Notes: generated from the letters alone by a model not told the origin. Numbered from the stretch's first letter, positions 45,142-55,655 are shown. The stretch is 64,000 nucleotides of DNA from Candidatus Lindowbacteria bacterium RIFCSPLOWO2_12_FULL_62_27 (GCA_001784175.1 MFPR01000020.1:215248-279247); one strand, 5' to 3'. Made by a program: numbers and translations.

Positions 45142-46260
45142 TTGAAGCCCCCCACGCCATTTTTCCAGTATCTGTCCATCGCGCTTCTGGCGTTTGTGGT
45201 GTCGTCCCTTCTGATCCCGCTGATGATCCGGCTGGCGCTCCGCTTCGGGGTGGTGGACAAGCCGAACCAGCGCAAGGTCCACACGGCGCCGAAGCCGCTC
45301 CTGGGCGGGCTGGCGATTTTCATCGGCTACAGCGCGTGTTTCGCCCTCATCCTCGGGATGTACGTTGCGCCGGACCACCCCGTGCGCGGCACGTTTGTGG
45401 CGCTGTATCTGTCGTCGATGTTTCTTCTCCTGGTAGGCCTGATCGACGACATTCGGGGTCTGGCGGCGACGACGAAGCTGGTGTGCCAGATCTGCGCCGC
45501 GTCGGTCATGATTTACATGGGCGTGCGTATCCGGTTCTGGCTGGAGGCCGACTGGATGCAGTATCTGGTGACGCTGGTTTGGTTTGTCGTGATCACCAAC
45601 GCGTTCAACCTGCTGGACAACATGGACGGCCTGTCGGGCGGCGTGGCGAGCCTGACGGCCTTTCTGTATTTTCTTCTGACCGTCTTCATCGGCGAAAGGG
45701 AATACGGGTATCTGCTTCTGGCGCTGACGTTTTCGATCATCGGTTTTCTGAAATACAATTTTTATCCGTCAAAGCTTTTCATGGGCGACACCGGCAGCCT
45801 CTTCATCGGATTCAACCTCGCCGCCTTTTCCGCCATGGTGACCTATCTCGGCTACGGCCCGGCGTCGCACATGCCGACCGTGACCCCGCTCGTGATTTTC
45901 GCGGTGCCGCTGTACGACACGGCGTCGGTGATCTGGATCCGGATCAAGGAGGGCCGCAGCATTTTTCAGGCCGACAAATATCACTTTTCCCACCGGCTCG
46001 TCGCGCTCGGCATGACGCACCGCCAAGCAGTCGCCGTCATCCTGCTCCTGACGTTCGCCGTCGGTCTCATGGCGGTGCTCCTGCCGAAACTGTCCGGCGC
46101 GCAAGGGATGCTCGTGCTGTCGCACACCGTCTGCATTTTCGCCGTCATCGCGCTCCTGGAACGCAGCAGCAGCAACAAGATGCGGGCGCTGGGGATCAAC
46201 GGCGCGGGCGCGGCCGGCAAGGAAGACAAGGGAGATGTGGAAAACCGCCGTCCGCAGTAA
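45142..46260 (+). CDS. Polyprenyl-phosphate N-acetylhexosamine-1-phosphate transferase (WecA/TagO-like)
   Basis: This integral membrane enzyme starts glycan synthesis by moving a sugar-1-phosphate from its UDP-sugar to undecaprenyl phosphate. It has about ten transmembrane segments. Family motifs are VVDKPNQRKVHTAPKPLLGG, LLVGLIDDIRGL, AFNLLDNMDGLSGG and KLFMGDTGSLFIGF, the last with the catalytic Asp. MraY would show a different cytoplasmic loop set, so WecA/TagO is preferred. The start appears to be TTG 45142 because the preceding frame lacks a membrane signal. 372 residues, overlapping the next gene by 26 bases. Confidence 0.9.
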   Translation: MKPPTPFFQYLSIALLAFVVSSLLIPLMIRLALRFGVVDKPNQRKVHTAPKPLLGGLAIFIGYSACFALILGMYVAPDHPVRGTFVALYLSSMFLLLVGLIDDIRGLAATTKLVCQICAASVMIYMGVRIRFWLEADWMQYLVTLVWFVVITNAFNLLDNMDGLSGGVASLTAFLYFLLTVFIGEREYGYLLLALTFSIIGFLKYNFYPSKLFMGDTGSLFIGFNLAAFSAMVTYLGYGPASHMPTVTPLVIFAVPLYDTASVIWIRIKEGRSIFQADKYHFSHRLVALGMTHRQAVAVILLLTFAVGLMAVLLPKLSGAQGMLVLSHTVCIFAVIALLERSSSNKMRALGINGAGAAGKEDKGDVENRRPQ

Positions 46261-47251
46261 AGGGTTCTGGTTCGGCGTGGTCGTCTCCTGTGTCGGGCTG
46301 GCCGTGGCGCTGCACGGCGTGCGGCTGGACCGGCTGGGCGCGGAGCTGGCGTCGGCGCCGTGGGGTCCGGTCCTCGCGCTGGGGCTCGCGATGGTGCTCG
46401 CGACGGGGGTGCGGGCCTACCGGTGGAAAGTCAGCATCGAGAGTTTCGCGCCCGTCGCGTACAAGAATGTTTTCTCGGCGTTCATGGCGGGCATGTTCGG
46501 TCTGAACGTGATTCCCGCGCGAGTCGGGGAGTATCTGCGGGTATTCGTTCTGGGCAAGAATTCGTCCCTGAGCCAGAGCGCGATTCTGGCCACGGTGGTC
46601 CTGGAGCGCGTGGTGGACGGCCTGACGATCCTGACCGTTTTCTCCGCCGCGCTGATCCTTCATCCCGCGCCGGAGTCGCGGTCGGTCCTGGCGAATGTGC
46701 GGACGGAGTTTCTGTGGATCGTCCCCCTGATTTTTCTCGGATGTCTGTGGTTTCTGTATGCCGTGTCGAAAAATCCAGCCCGGCCGGTCGAGGTCATCCG
46801 GCGGATCTGCCGTCCGTTCGGCGCGGCCGGCGCGAAACTTCCGGGAATCGTGGAGCGGTTTTCCGGCGGGCTTGTGATTTTCGCCGATCCCGCGCGTCTG
46901 GCGCGGTACTTGGCGTGGTCGTTCATCGCATGGATGTCGATCGCGTTCTGGTATTATCTGAATTTTCTCGCGATGGGCATCTCCCTGGGAATGGCCGAAG
47001 CCGTGGTGCTGATGTCGGTGGTGGTGGTCGGCGTGATGATCCCGGCCGCGCCGGGATTCGTGGGCACCTACCATGCGTTCTGCAAGGGATGCCTCGTGGC
47101 GTTCGGCGTGGACGAGACCGTGGCGCTGACCTTTGCGGTGATCACCCACCTCGTGCCCTACGTGTTGCACACGTTCATTGGTTTCGTGTGCGTGCTGCGT
47201 GAAAATGTGCATTGGGCGGATCTGGCCGCGCGGTCCCCGCAGGCCCAATGA
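46235..47251 (+). CDS. Flippase-like membrane protein (LPG synthase TM region/UPF0104 family)
   Basis: The 338-residue protein has seven to nine hydrophobic segments and the family hallmark FSAFMAGMFGLNVIPARVGEYLRVFVLGK, with ATVVLERVVDGLTIL. This is the AglD/YbhN-like lysylphosphatidylglycerol synthase transmembrane region, often called a flippase-like domain. Such proteins accompany surface-glycan genes and may move lipid-linked intermediates; no reaction is proved. It overlaps the nucleotidyltransferase start by 4 bases. Confidence 0.83.
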   Translation: MWKTAVRSKGFWFGVVVSCVGLAVALHGVRLDRLGAELASAPWGPVLALGLAMVLATGVRAYRWKVSIESFAPVAYKNVFSAFMAGMFGLNVIPARVGEYLRVFVLGKNSSLSQSAILATVVLERVVDGLTILTVFSAALILHPAPESRSVLANVRTEFLWIVPLIFLGCLWFLYAVSKNPARPVEVIRRICRPFGAAGAKLPGIVERFSGGLVIFADPARLARYLAWSFIAWMSIAFWYYLNFLAMGISLGMAEAVVLMSVVVVGVMIPAAPGFVGTYHAFCKGCLVAFGVDETVALTFAVITHLVPYVLHTFIGFVCVLRENVHWADLAARSPQAQ

Positions 47252-48000
47252 AGATTCTGATTCTTGCGGCCGGCTATTCGACGCGCCTGTATCCGCTGAC
47301 GCTGGATATTCCCAAACCCCTTCTGGAGATCGGCGACCGGAAGATGCTGGATCATTTGCTGGACCGCCTCCGGCCGCTGCCTCATTCCGAAATCGTCCTG
47401 GTGTCGAACCACCGTTTTGTCGACCAGTTTCAAGTCTGGTCCCGGACCGCCGGCCTGCCCATCACGGTCCTGGACGACGGCAGCCGCAGCGAGCAGGACC
47501 GGCTCGGCGCCGTGGGCGACATGGCGTTTGCGGTGCGGGAGCGGTCGATTGGGGAGCCGATGCTGGTGGTGGCCGGGGACAACCTGTTCGATTTCCCGCT
47601 GGAGCCCTTTGTTGCGGAATTTGAAAAAAAGTCCGCGCCGCTGGTCGGTTTGTACGAGTATCCCCGGTGGCAACATTTGTCGAAATATGGCATTGTGACG
47701 CTGGACGAAGCGGGCAGATTTTCTGAATTCGTCGAGAAGCCGAAGGAGCCGCGGTCGAATCTGGTGTCGATGTGTCTCTATGTATTTCCGGCGGACACCC
47801 TGCCGTTCTTGGCCCGGTATCTGTCCGGTTCGGACCCGAAGGACGCCCCGGGGCACTACATCCGGTGGCTGATGGGCCAGTGCGGCGTGCACGGCCACCG
47901 GTTCCGGGGCGTGTGGCTGGACATTGGCGATCTGGATTCATTGGAAGAAGCCAGAAAAATTTTCGGAAAGAAGGAGTCGATTCATGGGAAAAACGTATGA
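47248..48000 (+). CDS. Sugar-phosphate nucleotidyltransferase
   Basis: The start ATG 47248 overlaps the previous stop as [33 protein letters not shown] is the nucleotide-binding signature of the RfbA/GlmU-type family, with [12 protein letters not shown] carrying the metal-binding Asp. It would activate a sugar phosphate to NDP-sugar; the specific sugar is not set by this sequence. There is no left-handed beta-helix. 250 residues. Its stop lies 16 bases inside ahcY. Confidence 0.88.
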   Translation: MKILILAAGYSTRLYPLTLDIPKPLLEIGDRKMLDHLLDRLRPLPHSEIVLVSNHRFVDQFQVWSRTAGLPITVLDDGSRSEQDRLGAVGDMAFAVRERSIGEPMLVVAGDNLFDFPLEPFVAEFEKKSAPLVGLYEYPRWQHLSKYGIVTLDEAGRFSEFVEKPKEPRSNLVSMCLYVFPADTLPFLARYLSGSDPKDAPGHYIRWLMGQCGVHGHRFRGVWLDIGDLDSLEEARKIFGKKESIHGKNV

Positions 48001-49240
48001 CGTGAAAAATCTGTCGCTGGTGAAAGCCGGCGTGAAGCGCATCGAGTGGGCGCGCCGTGCGATGCCGGTGGTGCGCAGCATTGAGGATCGGTTCCGGCGG
48101 GAGCGCCCACTCAAGGGCGTGCGGATCGGCGCGTGCCTGCACGTGACGACCGAGACGGCGAACCTGATGCGCGCGCTGGCCGCCGGCGGCGCAGATGTGC
48201 GGCTGTGCGCGTCGAATCCGCTGTCGACCCAGGACGACGTGGCGGCGGCGCTGGTGAAGGAATTCGGCGTTCCGGTTTTCGCCATTCGCGGCGAGGATCG
48301 CAAGACGTATTATTCGCACCTTCGGTCGGCCCTCGGGCACAATCCGCAGATCACGATGGACGACGGCGCCGATCTCGTCTCGGAACTGCACCGTCGCGAT
48401 GATGGCCGGGTGATTTTGGGCGGGACCGAGGAGACGACCACCGGCGTGATCCGGCTTCGGAGCATGGCCCAGAAGGGGGTTCTCAAGTTTCCCGTCATTT
48501 CCGTCAACGACGCCGACACGAAACATCTGTTCGACAACCGCTACGGCACAGGCCAGAGCACGCTCGACGGGATCATCCGGTCGACCAACACGCTGATCGC
48601 CGGCCAGACCATCGTGATCTGCGGCTACGGCTGGTGCGGCCGGGGCGTGGCGGAGCGCGCGCGGGGAATGGGCGCGCACGTGATGGTGGTCGAGGTCGAC
48701 GCGGTCCGCGCGCTGCAGGCGGTGATGGACGGTTTCCGCGTGGCGCCGATCGGGAAGGCGGCGCTGGTGGGCGACGTGTTCATCACGGTGACCGGCGACA
48801 TCAACGTGATCCGCCGGGAGCATTTTCTAAAAATGAAGGACGGCGTCATCCTGGCCAATTCCGGCCACTTCAACGTCGAGATCGACATCCCGGGGCTCGA
48901 AAAGCTTTCCAGGTCCACCCAGACCCTGCGGGACAACGTCGTCGAATATGTGCTGCGAAACGGCAAGCGGGTCGTGTTGCTCGGCGAGGGCCGCCTGGTC
49001 AATCTCGCGGCGGCCGAGGGCCATCCGGCCATGGTGATGGACATGAGCTTCGCCAACCAGGCGCTGTCGGCCGAGTACCTGACGCAACACGGCCGCCGTC
49101 TGAAGCGGCAGGTGTATCCGGTGCCGAAGGAGATTGACGAGGCGATCGCGCGCCTGAAGCTGAAGACGATGGGCGTCTCCATTGATCGGCTGACGCCGGA
49201 GCAGAAGACCTACCTGGCCTCCTGGGAAATGGGCACCTGA
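47984..49240 (+). CDS. ahcY: Adenosylhomocysteinase (SAH hydrolase)
   Basis: AhcY splits S-adenosylhomocysteine into adenosine and homocysteine, clearing product inhibition of methyltransferases. [13 protein letters not shown] contains the active-site His, [13 protein letters not shown] the Glu, [18 protein letters not shown] the Lys-Asp pair, and [18 protein letters not shown] the NAD-binding loop. [10 protein letters not shown] is also characteristic. The start ATG 47984 follows AAGGAG. 418 residues, the shorter bacterial/archaeal form. It is read in line with the glycan cluster and is followed after 5 bases by the two-component pair. Confidence 0.97.
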   Translation: MGKTYDVKNLSLVKAGVKRIEWARRAMPVVRSIEDRFRRERPLKGVRIGACLHVTTETANLMRALAAGGADVRLCASNPLSTQDDVAAALVKEFGVPVFAIRGEDRKTYYSHLRSALGHNPQITMDDGADLVSELHRRDDGRVILGGTEETTTGVIRLRSMAQKGVLKFPVISVNDADTKHLFDNRYGTGQSTLDGIIRSTNTLIAGQTIVICGYGWCGRGVAERARGMGAHVMVVEVDAVRALQAVMDGFRVAPIGKAALVGDVFITVTGDINVIRREHFLKMKDGVILANSGHFNVEIDIPGLEKLSRSTQTLRDNVVEYVLRNGKRVVLLGEGRLVNLAAAEGHPAMVMDMSFANQALSAEYLTQHGRRLKRQVYPVPKEIDEAIARLKLKTMGVSIDRLTPEQKTYLASWEMGT

Positions 49241-49245
49241 TCCGT

Positions 49246-50877
49246 TTGGCGCGTTTGCCCGTCCGGATGAAACGCTCCAACTCAAAGATCACGCGGCCGG
49301 CTGGAGCGGCGGCGCCGCCGCCGGCCGCGCCAACACTCGCGTTGCCCGTGTCGGGCCGCCGTCTCGTCGACGTGCGGGCGGGGGATGTCGCGTCGATGCG
49401 GGAGATGACCCAGACGCAACTGTTGGGTCTGATCCTGCGGCTGGTGCAGATGACGTTCCGGTTCGACACGTGCGCGGCCTTTTCGTACGACGACAAAACC
49501 CACCGGCTGGTGCTTTCGGAAAGTATCGGCCTGCCGACCGCGGGCGGGTCGGATCCGATCTCGCTGGAGGACGACCCCGTGATTCAGCAGGTGGTTCTCG
49601 AGTCGAAGGCGATCGTGGTGAACACGCCGCTGTCGGAGTGCGAGCCGACGCTTCTTCGGGCGTTCATGGCCGTCCCGATCGTGCTGAACAACAGCGTGGT
49701 CGGCACGCTCAACATGAGCCATGTCTCGGAGCGCCCCTATCAGGACGAGGACATGCAGCGTCTGAGCGCGATCGCGTCCCAGGCGGCCTTTCTCGTCCAG
49801 TCAGCGCGGACGATGGCGGAGATCGAGCTGGAGACGCGTGAGATTCTCGAAACGGTTCCGCTGCCGATCGTCAAAGTGGATTTTGCGGCGTCGCGGTGCG
49901 TGGTGAATCCGGCCGCCAAGGTTTTCTTTGATCTTCCGGTCGAGAAGGTGGAGATGAAGGTCTTTTACCATCAGGCCGGTATTTTTCTCGACCGGGATCT
50001 TTCTCCGATTCTGGCCGAGGTTCAGAAGACGGGCAAGGATTTGGGCGGGATCGAGATCAAGGGACAGGGCGAGCGCGAGGCTATCTTGAACCTGACGGTG
50101 GCCGCGATTTTATCGCGGGAGAAGACGATCGGCGCCGTGCTGGTGTTTGAGGACCTCACCGAGATCCTGCATGCGCGGGAGACCGCCGAACGGAGCGAGC
50201 GTCTGGCCGCGCTGGGGCAGCTTGCGGCGGGCGTGGCGCACGAGGTGAAGAATCCGCTGACGTCGATCAAGGGGTTCACGCAACTGTTGAAGGGCAAGAA
50301 GAACGATCCCGCGTTTCTGGAAAAATACGTGTCTCTCGTTTCCGGCGAAATCGACCGGCTGGACCACATCGTCGAGCAGCTCCTGCAGCTTGCGCGGCCG
50401 AAAACGGCCAAGCTCAAAAAAGCGGACCTTCGGGAGTCGGCGCGCCGGGTCGCAGAACTCGTCGAGTCCCAGCTCGACAAGAAATCGGTCCGGCACGAGC
50501 AGACGTATCCGGACGTTCCGGCCGAGGTCCTGATCGACGCCTCGCAGATCGAGCAGGTGATCCTGAATCTTCTTCTGAACGCCGTCGAAGCCGCCCCGTT
50601 GCGCGGCGGGCTTATCCGGACGACCATTGAAGTTGGGCCCGACTCGGTGGTCCTGGCCGTTCAGGACAACGGCCGGGGCATCAAACCGGAATACATCGAG
50701 AAACTATTTCATCCCTTTTTCACCACGCGCCGCGGCGGTACCGGCCTGGGTCTGGCCGTGTCGCACCGGATCGTCACGGACCACGGCGGCAAGATTTTCG
50801 TGACGAGCGTGCCGGGCATGGGCGCGCGGTTTGCGATCGAGTTGCCGCGTCCGGGCGAGCAGGCCAACCCCCGATGA
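49246..50877 (+). CDS. Soluble sensor histidine kinase (GAF-PAS-HisKA-HATPase)
   Basis: The protein has no transmembrane segment. An N-terminal GAF domain (about residues 45-195, FDTCAAFSYDDKTHRLVLSES to LSAIASQAAFLVQ) leads to a PAS-like domain (about 200-310). The kinase core has GVAHEVKNPLTSIKGFTQLL, the H-box, with His near 332. The N-box is NLLLNAVEAA, and DNGRGIKPEYIEKLF and GGTGLGLAVSHRIVTDHGG complete the ATP site. It is the NtrB/AtoS type and would phosphorylate the NtrC-type protein encoded 4 bases overlapping downstream. The start may be TTG 49246 or ATG 49267. The cue is a cytoplasmic signal, unknown. Confidence 0.9.
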   Translation: MARLPVRMKRSNSKITRPAGAAAPPPAAPTLALPVSGRRLVDVRAGDVASMREMTQTQLLGLILRLVQMTFRFDTCAAFSYDDKTHRLVLSESIGLPTAGGSDPISLEDDPVIQQVVLESKAIVVNTPLSECEPTLLRAFMAVPIVLNNSVVGTLNMSHVSERPYQDEDMQRLSAIASQAAFLVQSARTMAEIELETREILETVPLPIVKVDFAASRCVVNPAAKVFFDLPVEKVEMKVFYHQAGIFLDRDLSPILAEVQKTGKDLGGIEIKGQGEREAILNLTVAAILSREKTIGAVLVFEDLTEILHARETAERSERLAALGQLAAGVAHEVKNPLTSIKGFTQLLKGKKNDPAFLEKYVSLVSGEIDRLDHIVEQLLQLARPKTAKLKKADLRESARRVAELVESQLDKKSVRHEQTYPDVPAEVLIDASQIEQVILNLLLNAVEAAPLRGGLIRTTIEVGPDSVVLAVQDNGRGIKPEYIEKLFHPFFTTRRGGTGLGLAVSHRIVTDHGGKIFVTSVPGMGARFAIELPRPGEQANPR

Positions 50878-52292
50878 CCGCCAAACCGGCCGGGCGCGCG
50901 AGCATTCTGGTCATCGACGACGACATTTCCATCGGCGTATTTTTCGCCGAACTCTTCGCGGGCCAGTATGACGTCACGGTGGCGAATTCGGGGGAGGAGG
51001 GATTCCGGCGGTTTCAGGAAGCGGAGCCGCAGGTGGTCCTCCTGGACGTGCGCCTGCCGGACATTTCAGGGGTGGACGTTCTGGAGCGGATCAAAAAGAC
51101 GTCGCCGCCGCATCCGTCCGTCATCATGATCACCGCCAACCGGGACGTCGAGTCGGCCGTGCGCGCCATGAAGCTCGGCGCGTTCGACTATCTCCTCAAG
51201 CCGTTCGGCAGCAACGAGGAGCTGGCCGTGGTCGTCGAAAAGGCCGTGGATGACCGCCGGCTCCGGGTGGAGGTCCGGACGCTGCGGCACGAAGTCCAGC
51301 AGTTCTACAGTCCGGACAACCTCATCGGCAAAAGTCCCCTGATGAAATCCGTGCAGGATCGGATCGAGAAGGTTCTGGACAACGACATCACGGTTCTCAT
51401 TCGAGGAGACAGCGGCACCGGCAAGGAGATGGTGGCGCGAGCGATCCATTACGGGAGCCGCCGGGCCGACCGGCCCTTTGTCACGCTGAACTGCGCCGCC
51501 ATCCCGGAGAACCTCCTGGAAAACGAACTCTTCGGCCACGAAAAGGGCGCGTTCACCGGCGCGATCCAGTTCCGGAAGGGCAAGTTCGAAACCGCCGACA
51601 CCGGGACACTCTTTTTGGACGAGATCGGCGCCCTGGACTACAACCTGCAGGCGAAGCTTCTCAGGGCGCTGCAGGAACGCGAGGTCGAGCGCGTGGGCGG
51701 CACGCGTCCGATCACGGTCGACGTCCGGATCATCTCGGCCACGAGCCGTAATCTGGAGGAGGCTTTGCGGCAGGGGAAATTCCGGGACGACCTTTTCTAT
51801 CGCATCAACGTGATGACCATCACCATCCCGCCGTTGCGGGATCGCAGGGAGGACATACCGCTTCTGGCGAACCATTTCTTGAAAAAGCATGCGCCGCGGC
51901 TCGGCCGGGAAGCCCATGAATTTTCACAGGCCGCCATGCAGAAGCTTCTGGGCTATTCCTGGCCCGGCAACGTTCGGGAACTGGAGCACACGATCGAACG
52001 CGCCATCATTTACTCCGAAGGCGCGCTCGTGTTGCCGGATTTCATTGAGCTGACGGAGATCGCGGCGGCGTCCGGCGCCGCCGCAGCGGCGTCCGACGCC
52101 TGCGGCGCGCCGATGAGCAGTCTGGATGTTGCGGAGAAAACGGCGGTCCAGGATGCGTTGAACCGGACGGCCTGCAACATCTCGCGGGCGGCCGAGATTC
52201 TCGGCATCACGCGCAAAACGCTGCGCGCCAAAATGGTGAAATACGGGATCCAAAAAGGAACCGAGACCGGGTCCGCCGAGCCGTCCGCTTAG
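50874..52292 (+). CDS. NtrC-family sigma-54-dependent response regulator
   Basis: Three-domain activator. The receiver has ILVIDDDISIG and VVLLDVRLPD (phospho-Asp near 58) and YLLKPFGS. The AAA+ domain has the Walker A GDSGTGKEMVARAIH (about 178), the sigma-54 contact loop EKGAFTGAIQFRKG near 223, and Walker B TLFLDEIGALDYNLQAKLLRALQ. The C-terminal Fis-type helix-turn-helix ends NISRAAEILGITRKTLRAKMVKYGIQ. 472 residues. Paired with the upstream kinase. It would require RpoN; flagellar and envelope genes are frequent targets of such activators, but no target is shown here. Confidence 0.94.
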   Translation: MTAKPAGRASILVIDDDISIGVFFAELFAGQYDVTVANSGEEGFRRFQEAEPQVVLLDVRLPDISGVDVLERIKKTSPPHPSVIMITANRDVESAVRAMKLGAFDYLLKPFGSNEELAVVVEKAVDDRRLRVEVRTLRHEVQQFYSPDNLIGKSPLMKSVQDRIEKVLDNDITVLIRGDSGTGKEMVARAIHYGSRRADRPFVTLNCAAIPENLLENELFGHEKGAFTGAIQFRKGKFETADTGTLFLDEIGALDYNLQAKLLRALQEREVERVGGTRPITVDVRIISATSRNLEEALRQGKFRDDLFYRINVMTITIPPLRDRREDIPLLANHFLKKHAPRLGREAHEFSQAAMQKLLGYSWPGNVRELEHTIERAIIYSEGALVLPDFIELTEIAAASGAAAAASDACGAPMSSLDVAEKTAVQDALNRTACNISRAAEILGITRKTLRAKMVKYGIQKGTETGSAEPSA

Positions 52293-52300
52293 AATTTGAC

Positions 52301-53488
52301 ATGGAGCCACTGAGAGGCGTTCGGATCCTGGATCTGACCAAGGTTCTGGCGGGTCCGTTTGCGACGCAGTTGCTGGGCGATTTTGGCGCGGACGTGATCA
52401 AGGTCGAGCGCCCGGGCGAGGGGGACGACACGCGCGCATTCGGGCCGCCCTTTGTCGAGGGCGAGAGCACCTATTTCCTGTCGATCAACCGGTCGAAGCG
52501 CAGCATCGCGCTGAATCTGAAATCGTCGGCGGCGGTCGAGGTCGTGAAGAAGATCGCATCGTCGTCCGACGTGCTGATCGAGAATTTCCGGCCGGGCAGC
52601 CTCAAAAAAATGGGATTGGACTACGCGTCTCTGCACGGTCAATTTTCCCGCCTGATTTACGTTTCCATTTCAGGTTTCGGCGCCACCGGCCCCGACGCGC
52701 CCCGGCCCGGGTACGACCTTGCGGTCCAGGGCCTTTCCGGCATCATGAGCATCACCGGCGATCCGGCCGGCCCGCCGACCAAGGTCGGCACATCGATCGC
52801 CGACCTCGTCGCCGGCCTGTACGCGGTGCAGGGGACGTTGCTCGCGCTCTACGCGCGGGAAAAAACCGGCCGTGGCCAGTTCGTGGATGTGTCGATGCTC
52901 GACGGCCAGATATCGCTCCTGACCTTTCAGGGACAGAAGTATCTTTCGACCGGCGCCGTGCCCGGGCGGCTCGGCAACCAGCACCCGAGCATCTGTCCGT
53001 ACGAGACATTCGCGGCCAAAGACGGATATTTCAATCTGGCCGTCGGCAACGACCGGCTGTGGGCCCACTTTTGCGAGGCGGTCGGCCGCGCGGACCTGGT
53101 GTCGGACGTACGATTCAAAACGAATCCGGACCGCGTGAGAAATCACGACGCGTTGTACGGGATTTTGTCCCGCGTGTTCAAGGATCGTTCCGCCGCCGAA
53201 TGGATCGAAAAACTCGAAAAGGCCGGCGTGCCCGCCGCGCCGATTCTTCCGGTCGATCAGGTTTTCTCGCAGCCGCAGGTCCGCGCCCGAACCATGCGGG
53301 TCGCCGTGCCGCACGCGAAGATCGCCAACCTTGAAATGGCCGGTGTCCCGGTCCAGCTCTCCGACACGCCGTCGCACATCCGCCGCGGCCCGCCGCTCCT
53401 CGGCGAACACACCGACGAAATCCTAGCCGAGGCCGGGCTCGGCCCGGAAGACATCGCGTGCCTCCGAAAGGATGGGGCGTTTGATTGA
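52301..53488 (+). CDS. CaiB/BaiF-family CoA-transferase
   Basis: These family III CoA transferases move CoA between carboxylic acids using an Asp nucleophile. GVRILDLTKVLAGPFATQLLGDFGADVIKVERPGEGDDTR is the family opening, FLSINRSKRSIALNLKS and DVLIENFRPGSLKKMGLDY follow, and GQFVDVSMLDGQISLL holds the probable nucleophilic Asp. 395 residues. It heads the methylmalonyl-CoA module, so it could feed or drain acyl-CoA acids such as succinate or methylmalonate. The specific pair is not determined. Confidence 0.93.
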   Translation: MEPLRGVRILDLTKVLAGPFATQLLGDFGADVIKVERPGEGDDTRAFGPPFVEGESTYFLSINRSKRSIALNLKSSAAVEVVKKIASSSDVLIENFRPGSLKKMGLDYASLHGQFSRLIYVSISGFGATGPDAPRPGYDLAVQGLSGIMSITGDPAGPPTKVGTSIADLVAGLYAVQGTLLALYAREKTGRGQFVDVSMLDGQISLLTFQGQKYLSTGAVPGRLGNQHPSICPYETFAAKDGYFNLAVGNDRLWAHFCEAVGRADLVSDVRFKTNPDRVRNHDALYGILSRVFKDRSAAEWIEKLEKAGVPAAPILPVDQVFSQPQVRARTMRVAVPHAKIANLEMAGVPVQLSDTPSHIRRGPPLLGEHTDEILAEAGLGPEDIACLRKDGAFD

Positions 53489-53494
53489 CAGGGC

Positions 53495-55156
53495 ATGACG
53501 CCTAAAGCACATTTTCAAACCCAGATGGATTTTTCGAAATGGCGGAAGGACATTTATGAGCCGCTGATCCGGAAGCATGCGGAGCGCCGGCCGGCGTTTG
53601 CGACGAGTTCGGGCATCCCGGTGGAGCCTCTGTATTCGCCGGCGGCAGCGGAGAACGGCGTCGGATTTCCCGGCGTGTATCCCTACACGCGCGGGATCCA
53701 GGCGAGCATGTATCGCGGGAAACTCTGGACCATGCGGCAGTACGCGGGCTTCGGCACGGCCGAGGCGTCCAACGCGCGGTACAAGTATCTGCTCTCGCAG
53801 GGCCAGACCGGTCTGTCCGTCGCGTTTGATCTGCCGACCCAGCTCGGGATGGATTCGGACGATCCCCTGGCCCGCGGGGAAGTCGGCAAGGTCGGGGTCG
53901 CGATCGATTCGATCGAGGACATGGAGCGTCTCCTGGACGGAATTCCCCTCGATCGCGTGTCGGTGTCGATGACCATCAACGCGCCCGCGGCGATTTTATG
54001 GGCGATGGTGATTGCCGTCGCGCGCCGCCGCGGCGTGGCGCTCGACCAACTGAACGGGACAATCCAGAACGACGTGTTAAAGGAATACATCGCGCGCGGC
54101 ACCTACATTTTCCCGCCCCGGCCCTCGCTGCGGATCGTGACGGACATATTTGAATATGGAGAAAAGGTTGTCCCGAACTGGAACACCATCTCGATTTCCG
54201 GGTACCACATCCGGGAGGCCGGGTCGACCGCCGCGCAGGAGGTGGGTCTGACGTTCGCGAACGCGGTCTGTTACGTCGAGTCGGCCATCGCGCGCGGGCT
54301 GGATCCGGACCGGTTTTTGCCGCGCGTGTCGTTTTTCTGGAACGCGCACAACCAGTTCCTGGAGGAAGTCGCGAAATTCCGCGCTGCGCGCCGTCTCTGG
54401 GCGAAGCTGTGCCGGGACCGGTTCAAGGCCAAAGATCCACGCTCCTGGATGCACCGGTTTCACACCCAGACCGGCGGATCGACCCTCACGGCCCAGCAGC
54501 CGCTGAACAACGTCGCGCGCACAACCGTCCAGGCCCTTGCGGCGGTTCTGGGCGGGACCCAGTCGTTGCACACCAACGCCTACGACGAGGCGCTGTGCCT
54601 GCCGACCGAAACGGGCGCGACGGTGGCCCTGCGGACGCAGCAGATTCTCGCGCATGAGAGCAAGGCCGGCGACACGGTGGATCCGCTGGGCGGGTCTTAT
54701 TGCGTGGAGGCGCTGACGGACCGGCTGGAGGCCGAGGCCGAAAAAATCATCAAGAAGGTGGACGAGATGGGCGGCGCCGTCGCCGCGATCGAGGCCGGAT
54801 ATCCGCAGCGCGAGATTCAGCGAAGCGCGTATGCCGCGCAGCAGGCGCTTGAGAAGAAAGAGGAGATTGTCGTGGGCGTGAACGAGTTCAAGGCCGGCCG
54901 CGAGCCTTCCATGCCCGTCATGAAAGTTGACCTGAAATCCGAGCGATCGCAGGTGAAGCGGTTGAAGGCGTATCGGAAAAAGCGCGACGCGCGCGCGGCG
55001 AGCGGGGCCTGCGATCGGCTCTCGAGAGCCGCCGGTGGGCAGGACAATCTCATGACCCATATCGTCACCGCGGTCGAGTCGGGCGCGACGGTCGGCGAAA
55101 TCGCCGGCGCGATCAAATCGGTGTTCGGGGAGGCGCAGCATGTCCGGACGGTTTAG
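53495..55156 (+). CDS. Methylmalonyl-CoA mutase, large (catalytic) subunit
   Basis: The acyl-CoA mutase catalytic domain rearranges methylmalonyl-CoA to succinyl-CoA (or a related pair) with adenosylcobalamin. Signature blocks include [108 protein letters not shown] and [18 protein letters not shown]. The 553 residues hold only the catalytic part; the B12 domain is encoded separately at 55652. This two-gene organisation is known from archaea and some bacteria. It overlaps the next gene by 17 bases. Confidence 0.95.
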   Translation: MTPKAHFQTQMDFSKWRKDIYEPLIRKHAERRPAFATSSGIPVEPLYSPAAAENGVGFPGVYPYTRGIQASMYRGKLWTMRQYAGFGTAEASNARYKYLLSQGQTGLSVAFDLPTQLGMDSDDPLARGEVGKVGVAIDSIEDMERLLDGIPLDRVSVSMTINAPAAILWAMVIAVARRRGVALDQLNGTIQNDVLKEYIARGTYIFPPRPSLRIVTDIFEYGEKVVPNWNTISISGYHIREAGSTAAQEVGLTFANAVCYVESAIARGLDPDRFLPRVSFFWNAHNQFLEEVAKFRAARRLWAKLCRDRFKAKDPRSWMHRFHTQTGGSTLTAQQPLNNVARTTVQALAAVLGGTQSLHTNAYDEALCLPTETGATVALRTQQILAHESKAGDTVDPLGGSYCVEALTDRLEAEAEKIIKKVDEMGGAVAAIEAGYPQREIQRSAYAAQQALEKKEEIVVGVNEFKAGREPSMPVMKVDLKSERSQVKRLKAYRKKRDARAASGACDRLSRAAGGQDNLMTHIVTAVESGATVGEIAGAIKSVFGEAQHVRTV

Positions 55157-55655
55157 GCTCCCGGTCCTCTGGGTGAGCCTGTCGCTCCTGCTCTTGTCGG
55201 GCTGTCAGATCTGGAACAACAAATGGATCCGTGTGCGGCGCGGGCCGAATCCCGAGGCGACCCGGATCCAGCTCGGCATGCCGGTCCTGATGGGGCCCAA
55301 GGAGCAGGTTGAGCGTTTTTTCCATGCGTACGCGCGCAAGGACTGGAAGGGGATGGCGACGTCCCTGGACGAGTTTTCGGATTTGCACTATATCCAGGAC
55401 AAGGTTCAAAAAGATTTCGACCGGTACGTCGAAATCATTGTGGAGGTGAAGGTGAAGCGTCCGGTCTTCAACGACGCGCGAGACAAGGCGCAGGTGGACG
55501 TCAAGTTCGAGATCGAGAAGATCGACCAGACTTCCGGCGCGCTCCATCAAGCAAAGGGATCAGGCTCGTTTGTTGTGGCCTCCAAGGGCGGCTGGGAGAT
55601 TCTCGGCTACATCGGCGATCCGTTTTGGGGCACGGGGGAGGCGGAGGCGCAGTGA
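55140..55655 (+). CDS. Lipoprotein inserted between the mutase subunit genes
   Basis: The leader [22 protein letters not shown] has a clear lipobox (LSGC), so it is probably an envelope lipoprotein of 171 residues. The remainder resembles a small SnoaL/NTF2-like alpha-beta domain ([33 protein letters not shown]), but no family is certain. It overlaps the mutase large subunit at its start and the B12 subunit at its stop (4 bases), so it is translationally coupled to both. A cytoplasmic mutase and an exported lipoprotein are odd partners; a functional link is not evident. Confidence 0.85.
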   Translation: MSGRFRLPVLWVSLSLLLLSGCQIWNNKWIRVRRGPNPEATRIQLGMPVLMGPKEQVERFFHAYARKDWKGMATSLDEFSDLHYIQDKVQKDFDRYVEIIVEVKVKRPVFNDARDKAQVDVKFEIEKIDQTSGALHQAKGSGSFVVASKGGWEILGYIGDPFWGTGEAEAQ

